A stretch of DNA of 64,000 nt from Mycobacterium pinniadriaticum (GCF_026242045.1 NZ_JAPJDO010000001.1:1-64000); one strand, 5' to 3'. Numbered from the stretch's first letter, positions 7,911 to 20,800 are shown. Numbers and translations: made by a program. Notes: a model not told the origin generated them from the letters alone.

Positions 7911-9575
7911 CTAGCCGGTAACGGTTTCGCTCTCGCTGGCGTCGCTCGGCAGCACCAGGTTCACCGGACGGGCCAACTGGGTGGGCGCCCGGCGGCCGCG
8001 CAGTTCGACGATCTCGCCGACGTTCCAGCACAGCGCCTCGGCGTCCAGAGCGCCGCTGACGGCGATCGCCGACGCCAGCACGTGACCGCCCTCGAGCTTG
8101 GCCAGCTCGGTCAGCCGCGCGGCCTCGTTGACGGGGTCACCGATCACCGTGTACTCGAAGCGGGCTTGCGCGCCGATGTGTCCGGCGATCGCCCGTCCAG
8201 CCGACACCCCGATACCGAATTCGGTCTGGCCGAGCACGCCGACCAGCTCGTCGTGTAGTTCCCGGGAGGCCGCCAGCGCCGCACCGGAGGCGTCGGGATG
8301 CTCGATCGGGGCACCGAAGATGCACAGTGCCGCGTCGCCCTGGAACTTGTTGACGAAGCCGCCGTGCTTCTTGACGGTCTCGACCACCACCCGGAAGAAC
8401 TCGTTGAGCATGCTCACGACCTCGCTCGGAGGTCGTGACGCGGCCAGTTGGGTCGACCCGACCAGGTCGACGAACAGCACCGCGACGTCACGTTCCTGGC
8501 CGCCGAGCTCGGTGCCGCGTTCCAGCGCCCGCCGGGCGACATCTTCGCCGACATAGCGCCCGAACAGGTCGCGGAGCCGCTGCCGTTCGCTCAGATCGCG
8601 AACCATGTCGTTGAAGCCGGCCTGCAGCAGGCCGAGCTCACTGGCGTCGTAGATCTGCATGTGGGCGTTGTAGTTGCCGCGCTGTACCTCTCCGAGCGCC
8701 CAGCGCAGCTGGCGCAGCGGGTCGGCGATCGACATGGCCGCGAGCACATTGCCGGTCAGGCCGACCACCAGCGCGGCGACGGCCATCAGCAGGATCGGCG
8801 TGGACAGGGCGTCCGCGGAGGCCGCCAGTAGCGAGAACTTGCTGGCCACGATCGAGAGCACGATGGCCAGCAGTGGCACCCCGGTGGACAGCAGCCAGGT
8901 CGCCACGAGCCGCAGCACCACCCCCGGCCGACTGAACCCCTCCGGGACGCCGCTGCGCAGCGCCGCGACGGCGACTGGGCGCAGCACCCGCTCGGACTGC
9001 AGGTAGCCGATGATCGCCGTGGCGGTGGCGCCCAGCAGTGTCGCCACCGCCAGCACGGGCGCGGCGTGGCTGGCGACCGGCCAGCTGGCGGCGATGAAGA
9101 CGATGGCTCCCAGCACCCAGTTCGTCATGCTGATATAGAACCGGTAGGCCGGCATCCGTAGGGCACGAAGTCGCGCCTGCTCGGTGGTGGCCGGGTCGTC
9201 GTCGGCGAGCAGTGCGTCGCGGCGTTGCCAGCGGAACACCGGAACGAGCAGCTTGAGGCTGACGAACGCGCCGACGCCGAACGAGATGAACAGATAACTC
9301 AAGAAGATGACGAGGTTGAGCGTCGGCAGGTCTTGCAGCATGACCCGATCCGACGGCGGGAGGCCGAACCGCAGGAACCCCAGCACCAGTAATGCGCCGA
9401 TGATGTCGGCCTGCAGCATGCCCAGGGTGAATACCGGCCACGGCGTGCGCGCCACCCAGCGGACGAATCCACTGATTCGCCCCGGGCTGAGCTGCGCGGT
9501 GGTCACCCGCCCACCGTATCGGTACAGGACGACCGATCCGCATCTTCGAAACCTGGTGGACACGGGTTGTGTCAT
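7911..9575 (-). CDS. membrane class III adenylate cyclase with HAMP domain (Rv3645-like)
   Basis: A 554-residue protein: about six N-terminal membrane helices (residues 35-295), a HAMP linker (from about 300), and a C-terminal class III cyclase domain making cAMP from ATP. Catalytic elements appear complete: metal Asp in FVDLVGST, the second metal Asp in FQGDAALCIFG, adenine-selecting Lys in NKFQGD and Asp in VIGDPVNEAARL, and the transition-state Asn and Arg in VNEAARL. It matches M. tuberculosis Rv3645. The start is uncertain: a GTG at 9506 (VTTAQLSPG) has a TACGGT -10-like hexamer 6 nt before it and could be a leaderless start. It converges with topA and diverges from holB. Confidence 0.93.
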   Translation of the reverse strand: MTQPVSTRFRRCGSVVLYRYGGRVTTAQLSPGRISGFVRWVARTPWPVFTLGMLQADIIGALLVLGFLRFGLPPSDRVMLQDLPTLNLVIFLSYLFISFGVGAFVSLKLLVPVFRWQRRDALLADDDPATTEQARLRALRMPAYRFYISMTNWVLGAIVFIAASWPVASHAAPVLAVATLLGATATAIIGYLQSERVLRPVAVAALRSGVPEGFSRPGVVLRLVATWLLSTGVPLLAIVLSIVASKFSLLAASADALSTPILLMAVAALVVGLTGNVLAAMSIADPLRQLRWALGEVQRGNYNAHMQIYDASELGLLQAGFNDMVRDLSERQRLRDLFGRYVGEDVARRALERGTELGGQERDVAVLFVDLVGSTQLAASRPPSEVVSMLNEFFRVVVETVKKHGGFVNKFQGDAALCIFGAPIEHPDASGAALAASRELHDELVGVLGQTEFGIGVSAGRAIAGHIGAQARFEYTVIGDPVNEAARLTELAKLEGGHVLASAIAVSGALDAEALCWNVGEIVELRGRRAPTQLARPVNLVLPSDASESETVTG

Positions 9576-9599
9576 TGCTGCGCACTAGTGTTTGAGGCG

Positions 9600-10814
9600 A
9601 TGACCGGAGTTTTCGCGCGGCTGGTTGGCCAAAGTGCGGTGGAAGCCGAGCTGGTGGGTGCCGCACGGGCGGCCCGGGGTGATTCCGCTCACGATGTGGT
9701 CGCCACCGGGACGATGACACATGCCTGGCTGATCACCGGCCCGCCGGGGTCGGGACGCTCGGTGGCGGCGCAATGCTTCGCTGCCGCCCTGCAGTGCACG
9801 GCGGAGGGCACCCCGGGCTGCGGGGAGTGCCGCGCGTGCACCACGACGATGGCCGGGACCCACGGCGACGTGCGACGCATCGTTCCCGAAGGGCTGTCGA
9901 TCGGCGTCGACGAGATGCGCACGATCGTGCAGATCGCCTCCCGCAGGCCCAGCACCGGTCGCTGGCAGATCGTGGTGATCGAGGACGCCGATCGTCTCAC
10001 CGAGGGGGCGGCGAACGCACTGCTCAAGGTGGTCGAGGAGCCGCCGCCGTCGACAGTGTTCCTGCTGTGCGCGCCGTCGGTGGACCCCGAGGACATTGCG
10101 ATCACCCTGCGGTCGCGGTGCCGGCACGTGGCGCTGGTGACGCCGCCGACGGCGGCGATTGCGCAGGTACTGATCGACAACGATGGCCTGTCCGCGCAGG
10201 AGGCGCAGTGGGCGGCGTCGATCAGTGGTGGACATGTCGGACGGGCCCGCCGCCTGGCCACCGATCCCGATGCCCGGGATCGCCGTTCCCGCGCGCTCCG
10301 GCTGGCGCGGGACGCCGCCACCCCGTCGCGGGCCTATGCGGCCGCCGAAGAGCTGGTGGCCACTGCCGAGGCTGAAGCCAAGGCGCTCAATATCGGCCGC
10401 GACGAGGCCGAGGCCGAGGAGCTGCGCACCGCACTGGGTGCCGGCGGTACGGGCAAGGGCACCGCGGGCGCGCTGCGCGGCGCGACTGGCGCGATCAAGG
10501 ATCTCGAGCGGCGACAGAAGTCTCGCCAGACGCGGGCCTCGCGGGACGCCCTGGACCGCGCGCTGATCGACTTGGCCACCTACTTCCGGGACGCTCTGCT
10601 GGTGGCCAATGGAGCCGGTTCGGTAGCACCGAATCATCCCGACATGGCCGAGAAGGTGGCGGCGATGGCCGCGCACACGTCCCCGGATCGGCTGTTGCGC
10701 TGCATCGAGGCGGTGCTCGAGTGCCGCGAGGCGCTGGCCATGAACGTCAAGCCCAAGTTCGCCGTCGATGCGCTGGTGGCGACCGTGGGTCAGGCACTGC
10801 GTTCGGACCTGTAG
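9600..10814 (+). CDS. holB: DNA polymerase III delta prime subunit
   Basis: A clamp-loader AAA+ subunit of 404 residues. It has a degenerate Walker A with Arg for Lys (GPPGSGRSVAAQ), a zinc module of four cysteines (C-x8-C-x2-C-x2-C around CTAEGTPGCGECRAC), and the SRC arginine-finger motif (LRSRCRH). The altered P-loop fits delta prime, which does not hydrolyse ATP, rather than the ATPase gamma/tau. The start is ATG 9600 (MTGVFARLVGQ), the conserved N-terminus. The gene corresponds to Rv3644c and directly precedes a tRNA gene. Confidence 0.92.
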   Translation: MTGVFARLVGQSAVEAELVGAARAARGDSAHDVVATGTMTHAWLITGPPGSGRSVAAQCFAAALQCTAEGTPGCGECRACTTTMAGTHGDVRRIVPEGLSIGVDEMRTIVQIASRRPSTGRWQIVVIEDADRLTEGAANALLKVVEEPPPSTVFLLCAPSVDPEDIAITLRSRCRHVALVTPPTAAIAQVLIDNDGLSAQEAQWAASISGGHVGRARRLATDPDARDRRSRALRLARDAATPSRAYAAAEELVATAEAEAKALNIGRDEAEAEELRTALGAGGTGKGTAGALRGATGAIKDLERRQKSRQTRASRDALDRALIDLATYFRDALLVANGAGSVAPNHPDMAEKVAAMAAHTSPDRLLRCIEAVLECREALAMNVKPKFAVDALVATVGQALRSDL

Positions 10815-10831
10815 ACTCACTGCTCGGCCCT

Positions 10832-10866
10832 GGGCGAAATGCTCTTCGCGCAAGCGCTCATCGCCC
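10832..10866 (+). repeat. hairpin between holB and tRNA-Thr
   Basis: GGGCGA (10832-10837) pairs with TCGCCC (10861-10866), and GCGCAAGCGC lies in the loop as a second small hairpin. It sits between the holB stop and the tRNA 5' end, so it could end holB transcription or be a processing signal. There is no T-run. Confidence 0.4.
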
Positions 10867-10873
10867 TGGCCGC

Positions 10874-10946
10874 GCCACCTTAGCTCAGTCGGTAGAGCGA
10901 TTCACTCGTAATGAATAGGTCAGGAGTTCGATTCTCCTAGGTGGCT
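10874..10946 (+). tRNA. tRNA-Thr (anticodon CGT)
   Basis: A 73-nt cloverleaf: acceptor GCCACCT pairs with AGGTGGC and the discriminator base is T. The D-arm is GCTCAGTCGGTAGAGC, the anticodon stem ATTCA/TGAAT holds loop CTCGTAA (anticodon CGT, reading ACG), and the T-arm is AGGAGTTCGATTCTCCT. No CCA is encoded. It lies 3 bp from the stop codon of the convergent PcaC-like gene. No integrase or att duplication of its 3' end is visible nearby. Confidence 0.97.
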
Positions 10947-10949
10947 CAG

Positions 10950-11315
10950 CTACGCCTTGCCGAGTTCCGCCGCGGCGATGTTGCGAGCCGTCGCCGCCGC
11001 CGGGAAGCCGGCGTACCCGCTCGCGTGGTAAATCACCTCGGCGAGTTCGTCGTCGGACAGCCCGTTCTGCCTGGCGATCCGGAAGTGCGCCTTCATCTCC
11101 TCGGTGGCGCGCAGCGCAATCAGGATGCCCAGCGTCACCAGGCTTCGATCGCGGCGGCCGAGCCCCTCCCGAGTCCACAAGCGGCCGAAAACGCTCTCGA
11201 CTCCGATTTCCATCAATTCAGGGGCGAAGCCATCGAACTCGATGTCGCCGTCGGGCAGCGTTCCGGGCAGCATCTCCCGGAAAACTCGTAAACCGTCCTC
11301 GCGTAAGTTAGACAT
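10950..11315 (-). CDS. carboxymuconolactone decarboxylase/AhpD-family protein
   Basis: A 121-residue PcaC-like protein with the family core RDRSLVTLGILIAL and the segment EVIYHASGYAGFPAAATA, where 4-carboxymuconolactone decarboxylases have NhxxYxG-type residues. There is no CxxC pair, so it is unlikely to be an AhpD-type peroxidase partner. No protocatechuate genes are adjacent, so the actual substrate is open. It stands alone, ending against the tRNA-Thr gene. Confidence 0.8.
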   Translation of the reverse strand: MSNLREDGLRVFREMLPGTLPDGDIEFDGFAPELMEIGVESVFGRLWTREGLGRRDRSLVTLGILIALRATEEMKAHFRIARQNGLSDDELAEVIYHASGYAGFPAAATARNIAAAELGKA

Positions 11316-11391
11316 GCAAACTACTTTGGCACACCGCGGGCCGCCGCACGTAATGCCGGGGCGGAGAATCCGCCGCCGGCCCGCCGTGGCG

Positions 11392-14168
<2,777 letters not shown>

Positions 14169-14183
14169 CCGCGCAACGGGGTC

Positions 14184-14522
14184 TTAGCGTTCGGGAACCT
14201 GCGCGCCGTCCAGCGCGACCGCGCGCGCCAGCCGGGCGTACTTCAGCTCGAGCTCCTTGAACCGCAGATACGTGCTCATCGTGGTGAAGACGAACGCGAC
14301 GATCAGCGCATAGGTGATCAGGTCGGCTCCGCGGCGAACACCCAGCAGGTTGGCCAGGATGGTCGTGTCATCGGGGCGCAGGATGGCATAGATCGCGGCG
14401 GCCACGAACAACACGTAGCCGACCTTGACCCAGGCCTTGGCCTTGGCGTTGGTGCGGGACCGCAGCAGGTAGAGCAGTAAGGCGATCACCGCTGCGATCA
14501 GCAGCACCTGAATCCAGTTCAT
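14184..14522 (-). CDS. DUF2304 membrane protein, PpgS partner (Rv3632-like)
   Basis: A 112-residue protein with three predicted membrane helices (about 3-20, 34-49, 68-84) and a charged C-terminal helix (YLRFKELELKYARLARA). It matches the small protein Rv3632, reported to enhance PpgS activity in M. tuberculosis. Its ATG overlaps the ppgS stop by 4 nt (ATGA, 14519-14522), indicating coupled translation and a fixed ratio of the two. It probably anchors or stabilises the glycosyltransferase at the membrane. Confidence 0.88.
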   Translation of the reverse strand: MNWIQVLLIAAVIALLLYLLRSRTNAKAKAWVKVGYVLFVAAAIYAILRPDDTTILANLLGVRRGADLITYALIVAFVFTTMSTYLRFKELELKYARLARAVALDGAQVPER

Positions 14523-15229
14523 TGGCGCATCCTTCCGCGCAGGAACCCGTCGAAGACGATGTTCACCCCGTTGAGCAGCGGCTGGCCCTTGGACATCGAG
14601 TACTCGGTGTAGAGGATCTCGACGGGTTCTTCGGCCACCCGCCAATGGTTTTCGACGATCAGCTGGATGAATTCTCCCGCATGGCTCATCCCGTTCATCG
14701 TGAGATTCAGTTCGTCGGCCACGGTTTTGTTGAACACCCGCAATCCGTTGTGCGCGTCGGTCAGGTGCAGCCGGTGACTGCTCGGGCTCAGCCGGGCCGC
14801 GGCGCGCAGGATCAGCCGCTTCAGCGGCGGAATCTGGCTGACGGTGGTGCCGGCGAAGCGGGTGCCGATCACGATGTCGACGTCGCCCTTGGCCAGCCGT
14901 TCGATCATCACCACCACGTCTTTGACCCGGTGCTGCCCGTCGGCGTCGAAGGTGACGAAGACGGCGGCACCGGGTTGGCTGCGGGCGTACTCCACGCCGG
15001 TCTGGATGGCCGCCCCCTGCCCGAGGTTGACCGGATGGCGCACCACATGGGCACCGGCACGCAGTGCGGTCTTCGCGGTCGCGTCGCTGCTGCCGTCGTC
15101 TACGCACACCACGTGGTCGAAGACTTCGCGCAGGTCGGCGATGACGTCGCCGATGACCTTCGCTTCGTTGAACGCCGGCACGATGATCCAGGCGTCGGGG
15201 TAGGGCGTGTCGATGTCCACAAGGTACAC
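14519..15229 (-). CDS. ppgS: polyprenyl-phospho-N-acetylgalactosaminyl synthase PpgS
   Basis: A 236-residue GT-A family 2 glycosyltransferase of the dolichol-phosphate-mannose-synthase type: N-terminal IIVPAFNEAKVI, CVDDGSSDAT and the metal-binding FDADGQH (DxD). Its orthologue Rv3631 transfers GalNAc from UDP-GalNAc to decaprenyl phosphate, the donor for the galactosamine substituent of arabinogalactan. It has no membrane helices of its own; the coupled DUF2304 gene supplies them. It follows the flippase-like gene by 16 bp in the same direction. Confidence 0.9.
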   Translation of the reverse strand: MYLVDIDTPYPDAWIIVPAFNEAKVIGDVIADLREVFDHVVCVDDGSSDATAKTALRAGAHVVRHPVNLGQGAAIQTGVEYARSQPGAAVFVTFDADGQHRVKDVVVMIERLAKGDVDIVIGTRFAGTTVSQIPPLKRLILRAAARLSPSSHRLHLTDAHNGLRVFNKTVADELNLTMNGMSHAGEFIQLIVENHWRVAEEPVEILYTEYSMSKGQPLLNGVNIVFDGFLRGRMRQ

Positions 15230-15245
15230 GTCACCACCTGTTGGT

Positions 15246-16553
15246 TCAGTGTGCGGCGCGGGCCAGAGCCGTGAGATGCACGGCCATCCCGACCAGCGGC
15301 CCGCACAGCAGGGCCACCACGGTCCGATCGGTCAGACTCAACGGCAGGGTCAGTAGCGCGGCCGAGGCCACGGTGGCCCCGACCCAGCCGATCGAATACG
15401 CCCGGTGCAGGGCCGCCGCCACCGTCGCGGCACCGGTCACGGTCAGCAGGGCGATCGCCACCGCGCCCGCGGTCAGCCACGCCAGCAGCGCCCCGCCGGG
15501 GCTGTAGTCGTCGCCGAACGCCACCCGGATCAACCAGGGCCCGAGCAGCCCGGCGGCCAGTATGCCGGCCGTGCCCAGCGCGACCACCACCGCAGCCGGG
15601 GCGACCAGCGCCTTAAGCCGGTGGCCGCGGTGGTCCACGAAGTGCGCGATCAGATTGCCCTGCATCGCGGTCAGCGGCACCAGCAGCGGAGCCCGGGTCA
15701 ACGTCACCGCCAGGATCACGACACCGCCTGCCGCGCCGAGGTCGCCGCCGCCGGAGGTCGCCTTGAGCAGCACCGGGAACCCCATGACCAAAATCGCGCT
15801 GGCGCCGGCGGCGGCGATCGAGTGCCCGGCCCCGCGCAGAAAAGCCGTGGTGCTGCCGGGCGTGCGCAACCTCGCCGCCATTCGGGCACCCGGCGACACG
15901 GCCAACAGCAGCAGAAATCCCACCGAGCCGGCGACCGTGGCCCACAGGTAGCCGTTCAGTCCCCACCCCGCCACGAATGCCGCCGCCGCGACCGCCACCC
16001 GCATCACGGCGTCGGAGACCATCAGCACCCCGTAGCCACCCCAATGACCGGTACCGGCGAGCAGACCCAAAAGTGTGGCGTGGACGCAGAATCCGGCCAT
16101 GCCCACGCAGAGCAGGACCACTGACAGCGGCCGGGATTCACTGAACACGTGTGGTGCCCACAGCGGCGACGTGCCGGCCATGGCGACGGCGGCCGCGAGG
16201 CCCACCCCCGCCGCGACGGCGATCGGGTGAGTGTGCGGACCGTCGGCTCCTCCTCGGGCCGTTCCGGCCCGCATCGTCGCCGCGGTCCGAACCTCCCGGG
16301 TGGCCTCCTGCAGCAGTCCGTAGGCCGCGCCGTTGACCAACCCGAAGGCCCCCCAGAACACTCCGAACACCGAGAAGCCGGCAGGGCTCAGGGCGCGGGC
16401 GGCCAGATAGAGCACGGCGTACCCGCACACCGCCGAGATCGCGGTGGCGGCGCCGACGCGTGCCACGCTGCTGCGGGAGATCGCCCCCGTCGCGCCGATC
16501 TGGTCGGCACCGGTGGCGCTCAGCGCCTCGAAGGAGGCACCCGCGTCGGTCAC
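15246..16553 (-). CDS. polytopic membrane protein, polysaccharide flippase-like (Rv3630-like)
   Basis: A 435-residue protein with about 12 predicted helices, Gly/Ala/Val-rich, resembling oligosaccharide flippases of the MATE/MVF-like superfamily and M. tuberculosis Rv3630 (431 residues). I start it at GTG 16553 (MTDAGASFEALS), which overlaps the upstream peptidase stop as GTGA (16550-16553); a longer ATG reading would run into the peptidase gene in another frame. Being cotranscribed with ppgS, it may flip polyprenyl-phosphate-GalNAc across the membrane; that is inference. Confidence 0.85.
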   Translation of the reverse strand: MTDAGASFEALSATGADQIGATGAISRSSVARVGAATAISAVCGYAVLYLAARALSPAGFSVFGVFWGAFGLVNGAAYGLLQEATREVRTAATMRAGTARGGADGPHTHPIAVAAGVGLAAAVAMAGTSPLWAPHVFSESRPLSVVLLCVGMAGFCVHATLLGLLAGTGHWGGYGVLMVSDAVMRVAVAAAAFVAGWGLNGYLWATVAGSVGFLLLLAVSPGARMAARLRTPGSTTAFLRGAGHSIAAAGASAILVMGFPVLLKATSGGGDLGAAGGVVILAVTLTRAPLLVPLTAMQGNLIAHFVDHRGHRLKALVAPAAVVVALGTAGILAAGLLGPWLIRVAFGDDYSPGGALLAWLTAGAVAIALLTVTGAATVAAALHRAYSIGWVGATVASAALLTLPLSLTDRTVVALLCGPLVGMAVHLTALARAAH

Positions 16554-17887
16554 AGCCGCGGGACCTCGGTGGAGTAGAGCCAGGCGTCCCACAGCGGGCG
16601 CAGGGATACCTCGGCGTAGTTGGCGGCCAGGCCGGTGAAGTCGTCGGTGACCACCGTGCCGTGCTTGTGGCGGGTTGTCCAATCGCGCAGCAGCGCAAAG
16701 AACTTCTCGTCACCAATGGTTCCGCGCAGCACATGCAGCGTGAGCGCACCGCGCTTGTAGACCCGGTCGTCGAACATGTCTCGCGGCCCGGGGTCAGCCA
16801 ACAGAAGATTCTGCGGCGAGGTGATGAGCTTCTCGTGATAATGCCGCGCCCACTCCTCGGCCGTCTGTCCTCCGGAGTTCTCCGACCACAGCCATTCGGC
16901 GTAGCACGCGAATCCCTCGTGCAGCCAGATGTCGCGCCAGCGCCGCACCGTCACGCTGTTGCCGAACCACTGGTGCGCCAGTTCGTGGGCGATCAGTCGT
17001 TCGGAGTCGCGCTTGCCATCGCAGTGGTTGGCGCCGAAGATCGAAATACCCTGGGCCTCAAGCGGAATTTCGAGATCGTCATCGGTCACCACGACGGTGT
17101 ATCCGTTGGTCAGCGGGTACGGCCCGAACAGCTTGATGAACAACTTCATCATCTGGGTCTGCCGGCCGAAGTCATGAGCGAAGTTGGTGCGCAGTCGATC
17201 CGGCAGCACCGCCTGCATCGGCACTTGGGATTTGGCCAGCTTGTTGGTGCCGTACATGCCGATCTGCAGGGTCACCAGATAGGTCGATGTGGGCTCGGGC
17301 TGCTCGTAGGTCCACACGGTGTGCGCGGCACGAACGCGTCGCGATATCAGCTCACCGTTGGCCACGGCGCGGTAGGGGCTTTCGGTGCTGATCTGGATGC
17401 GATAGCTGGCCTTTGCGCTGGGATGGTCGTCGCAGGGAAACCACGATGCCGCGCCGTTGGGCTGCCCGGCGACCAGCACACCGTTGGACAGCTCCTCGAA
17501 ACCGACTTCACCCCAATAACTTCGGATCGGACGCGGTGATCCGCCGTAGCGCACGCTGATCGACATCGCCGCGCCGGCGGGTAACGGTGCGGGCAGCGTG
17601 ACGTGCAGCTTGCCGCCGGAGGTGCCGAAATGGGACGGGCGACGACCGTTGACCGTCACCTTCGTCACTGACAGCGCGTCGGACAGGTCGAGGGTGAAGG
17701 ACTTCAGCGACGCCAGCGTCGTGGCGGTGATCGTGACGGTGCCGGTCAGTCGGTTGATCGCGACCTTGTATTCCAGCTCCAACTCGTACCGGGATACCCG
17801 ATAGCCGAAGTTGCCGTTGTGTGGCAGGTACGGGTCGATGACGGGTGGGCCGCCTTTCTTGGCGGCCTTCTTGGCAGGACGTTTCAC
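16550..17887 (-). CDS. M1-family zinc metallopeptidase (aminopeptidase N-like, short form)
   Basis: A 445-residue gluzincin with intact zinc site HELAHQWFGN and third ligand Glu in WLHEGFACYAEW. It lacks the long C-terminal helical domain of PepN (about 850 residues). In place of the usual GAMEN exopeptidase motif there is LEAQGISIFG, the variant seen in several short bacterial M1 proteins. The N-terminus is basic (KRPAKKAAKKGG) with no signal peptide. It overlaps the NRPS-like stop by 4 nt (GTGA, 17884-17887). M1 peptidases that degrade epsilon-poly-lysine are known from Streptomyces poly-lysine producers, so a role trimming or degrading the neighbour's product is a good hypothesis. Confidence 0.88.
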   Translation of the reverse strand: MKRPAKKAAKKGGPPVIDPYLPHNGNFGYRVSRYELELEYKVAINRLTGTVTITATTLASLKSFTLDLSDALSVTKVTVNGRRPSHFGTSGGKLHVTLPAPLPAGAAMSISVRYGGSPRPIRSYWGEVGFEELSNGVLVAGQPNGAASWFPCDDHPSAKASYRIQISTESPYRAVANGELISRRVRAAHTVWTYEQPEPTSTYLVTLQIGMYGTNKLAKSQVPMQAVLPDRLRTNFAHDFGRQTQMMKLFIKLFGPYPLTNGYTVVVTDDDLEIPLEAQGISIFGANHCDGKRDSERLIAHELAHQWFGNSVTVRRWRDIWLHEGFACYAEWLWSENSGGQTAEEWARHYHEKLITSPQNLLLADPGPRDMFDDRVYKRGALTLHVLRGTIGDEKFFALLRDWTTRHKHGTVVTDDFTGLAANYAEVSLRPLWDAWLYSTEVPRL

Positions 17888-20800
17888 GCGGCGCTGCCCT
17901 TGGGCTCGCGAGTGCCATCTTCGTCTCGTGACTTCTTGCGGGAAAACACCCAGGGCGCAATGGGGTTGCCCTGCCAGCGGGTCGAGGGCGGCACCTCGTC
18001 CCCACGCATCACCAGCGATGCCGGGCCGACGGTCGCGCCGGCGCCGAGCTTGGCGGCGGGCAACGCCACGCAGTGCGGACCCAGTGTGGCGCCCTCGCCG
18101 AGAACGACGGTGTCCATTCGCATGATCCGATCATGGAACAGATGTGTCTGCACCACGCAACCACGGTTGACGGTACTGGCACGCTGCAGTGTCACCAGGT
18201 CCGCTTCGGGCAACCAATACGTCTCGCACCACACTCCCCGGCCGATCCTGGCCCCCAGCCCGCGCAGCCACAGATTCATCACCGGAGTTCCGCTGGCCGC
18301 GCGGGCGAACCACGGTCCGGCCACCGTCTCGACGAAGGTGTCCGATACCTCGTTTCGCCACACGAACGATGACCACAATGGCTGTTCGCCAACGCGAATC
18401 CGTCCCACCACAAGCCACTTGGCGGCGACCGCGATACCGCCGGCCACCGCACCTGCCGTCAACAGCACGACTCCGCCGCACAGTGCGGCCCAGCCGTACC
18501 CCAGCTTCCACGCCAGTGCCTGCAGCGCGCCCAAGACGGCGACCCCGATCGCGAAGGTGACCATCACCGGAATCAGCCGGCAGGTCTCGACGGCGGCGCG
18601 CATGACCTTCAACCGCATCGGCGGGCTGTAGGTCAGCGCGGCATCGGCCTGGTCGGCGTGGCGCCGCAACCGGATCGGCGGGCTGCCGAGCCAGGACGAG
18701 CCGGCCTTCGCCTTGTACGGGGCGGCCGAGAGCACCGCGACCAGACCGTCGTCGGGCACCCGCCGTCCGGGCTGGGTGATACCGGAGTTGCCCAGGAAGG
18801 CCCGCTTGCCGACCGTCGCCTTGGCCACGTGGATCCAGCCGCCGCCCAGCTCGTAGGAGGCGACCATGGTGTCATCGGCCAGAAACGCGCCATCTTCGAC
18901 AACGGTGAACTTCGGGGTCAGCAACGCGGTGGAGATCTCGGTGTTGCGACCCACTTTGGCGCCGAGCAGCCGCAGCCACAGCGGGGTGAGCAGGCTCGCG
19001 TACAACGGGAACAGGTAGTTGCGCGCGGCGTCCATCAACCGTTCGGTGGCCCACAGCTGCCAGCCGACGCGGCTGCGAACCGGGTGGTAACCCTCACGCA
19101 GGCCGATCGACAATGCCCGCACAGTGAGGACGGTCAAGGCGGCGTAGAAGCCCATCGAAACCAGCGCGGCCACCGGGATCCACGGCGCGGCCGCACCGAT
19201 CGCGGAGAGCAACGTCGGGCTGTTCCGTGCGGGCCATACCAACACCGCCAGCCCAAGTCCCAGCGACACCAGCGGCACCGCGCCCAGCAACACCGACGTC
19301 AGGCCGTACACGGCGACCCAGTGGGCGGCCGGCGGCGGTCGGTGTTCGGGCCACGGATGGCGGGCCTTGCCCGATTTCACCGCGGGTGAGCCCTTCCAGT
19401 ACTGGCCGTTCTTGACCTTGCCGACAACCCCTGAGCCGGGAGCCACATCGGCGTCTTTGCCGACGACCGCGCCGGGGAACAGCGTCGTGCGGGCTCCGAT
19501 GGTGGAGTCGTTGCCGACAGTGATTCCGCCGACGTGGAAGAGGTCGCCGTCGATCCAGTGCCCGGTCAGATCGACCTCCGGTTCGATCGAGACCCGGTGG
19601 CCCAGCCGCAGCATCCCGGTCACCGGAGGCGCCGAGTGCAGATCCACGCCCTTGCCGACCTTGTTACCCAGCGCCCGTGCGTAGTACACCAGCCACGGTG
19701 CGCCCGCGAGGTTCTCCGCGCCGCTGGCGTCGGCCAGCCGTTCGGCCAGCCATACGCGCAGGTGCTGAGACCCGCCGCGCCGGTAGGTGCCCGGTTCCAG
19801 GCCGGACAACAGCATTCGCGCCCCCAGCACTGCGATACCCATCCGCCCTATCGGGGTGATGAACAGCACGAAGGCCACCGCCACCAACCACCAGTCGACC
19901 GTCACCAGCCACGGCAACGGGTGCACAGCGGCGGCCACGTTGTTGAGCAGCGCCAGCCACGTCACCCACTGCAGGCCGGTCAGGGTGGCCAGCGGCACCG
20001 ACAGCAGCACCTGTGCGGCCTGCGTGGACAGCGGGGTTGGTTTGACGTCGCGCGGGGTGACCGCCACCGGCGGGGCGAGCTCGTCGAGGAACTCGGCCAG
20101 CGACCCCAGCCGGGGGTGGTCGTAGAGCTGCGCGACCGTCAGCTGTGGGAAGCGGCCGCGCAGCGCAGCCACCAGCTGCGCCGCCGATAGCGAACCGCCG
20201 CCAAGGGCGAAGAAGTCCGCTTCCGGGCCGTCGACCACCGCACCGAGCACGTCACGCCACAATCCGGCCAGCCAGCCCATCGTGCCGCCGAGATCGGGTT
20301 CGATGTCCTGGTAGCCCGGCGGCGGCCAGGGCAACGCGTCGCGATCGACCTTGCCCGAGGTTCGGGTGGGCAGCTCGTCGAGCAGCACCAGGCGCGGCAC
20401 CAGGGCGGCGGGCAGGGTCTCGGCCAGGCGCGCGCGGGCGGCGGTGAGGTCGAACTTCGGGTCGGCGCTCGCGATGTACCCGACCAACATCGGAGTACCG
20501 CTGGCGGTGCGCCGCACCGCCGCCGCACCGCCGCTGACCCCGGGCAGGTGCACCAGCGCCGAGTCCACCTCGCCCAGCTCGATACGGCGCCCGCCGACCT
20601 TGACCTGGTCATCGGCACGGCCCTGGAAATACAACCCGTCTTCCTCCAGCCGGACCAGGTCACCGCTGCGGTAGGCGCGATCCCACGCGAGCGACGGCAT
20701 CGGCGCGTACTTCTCGGCGTCCTTCTCCGGATCCAGATAGCGGGCCAGCCCGACGCCACCGATCACCAGTTCGCCGATCTCGCCCACCCCGACCGGTGCA

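Noticed and set aside
10874..10946. tRNA-Thr as an integration site for a genomic island
   Set aside because: No integrase gene and no repeat of the tRNA 3' end was found downstream; flanking genes keep the order expected for mycobacteria.
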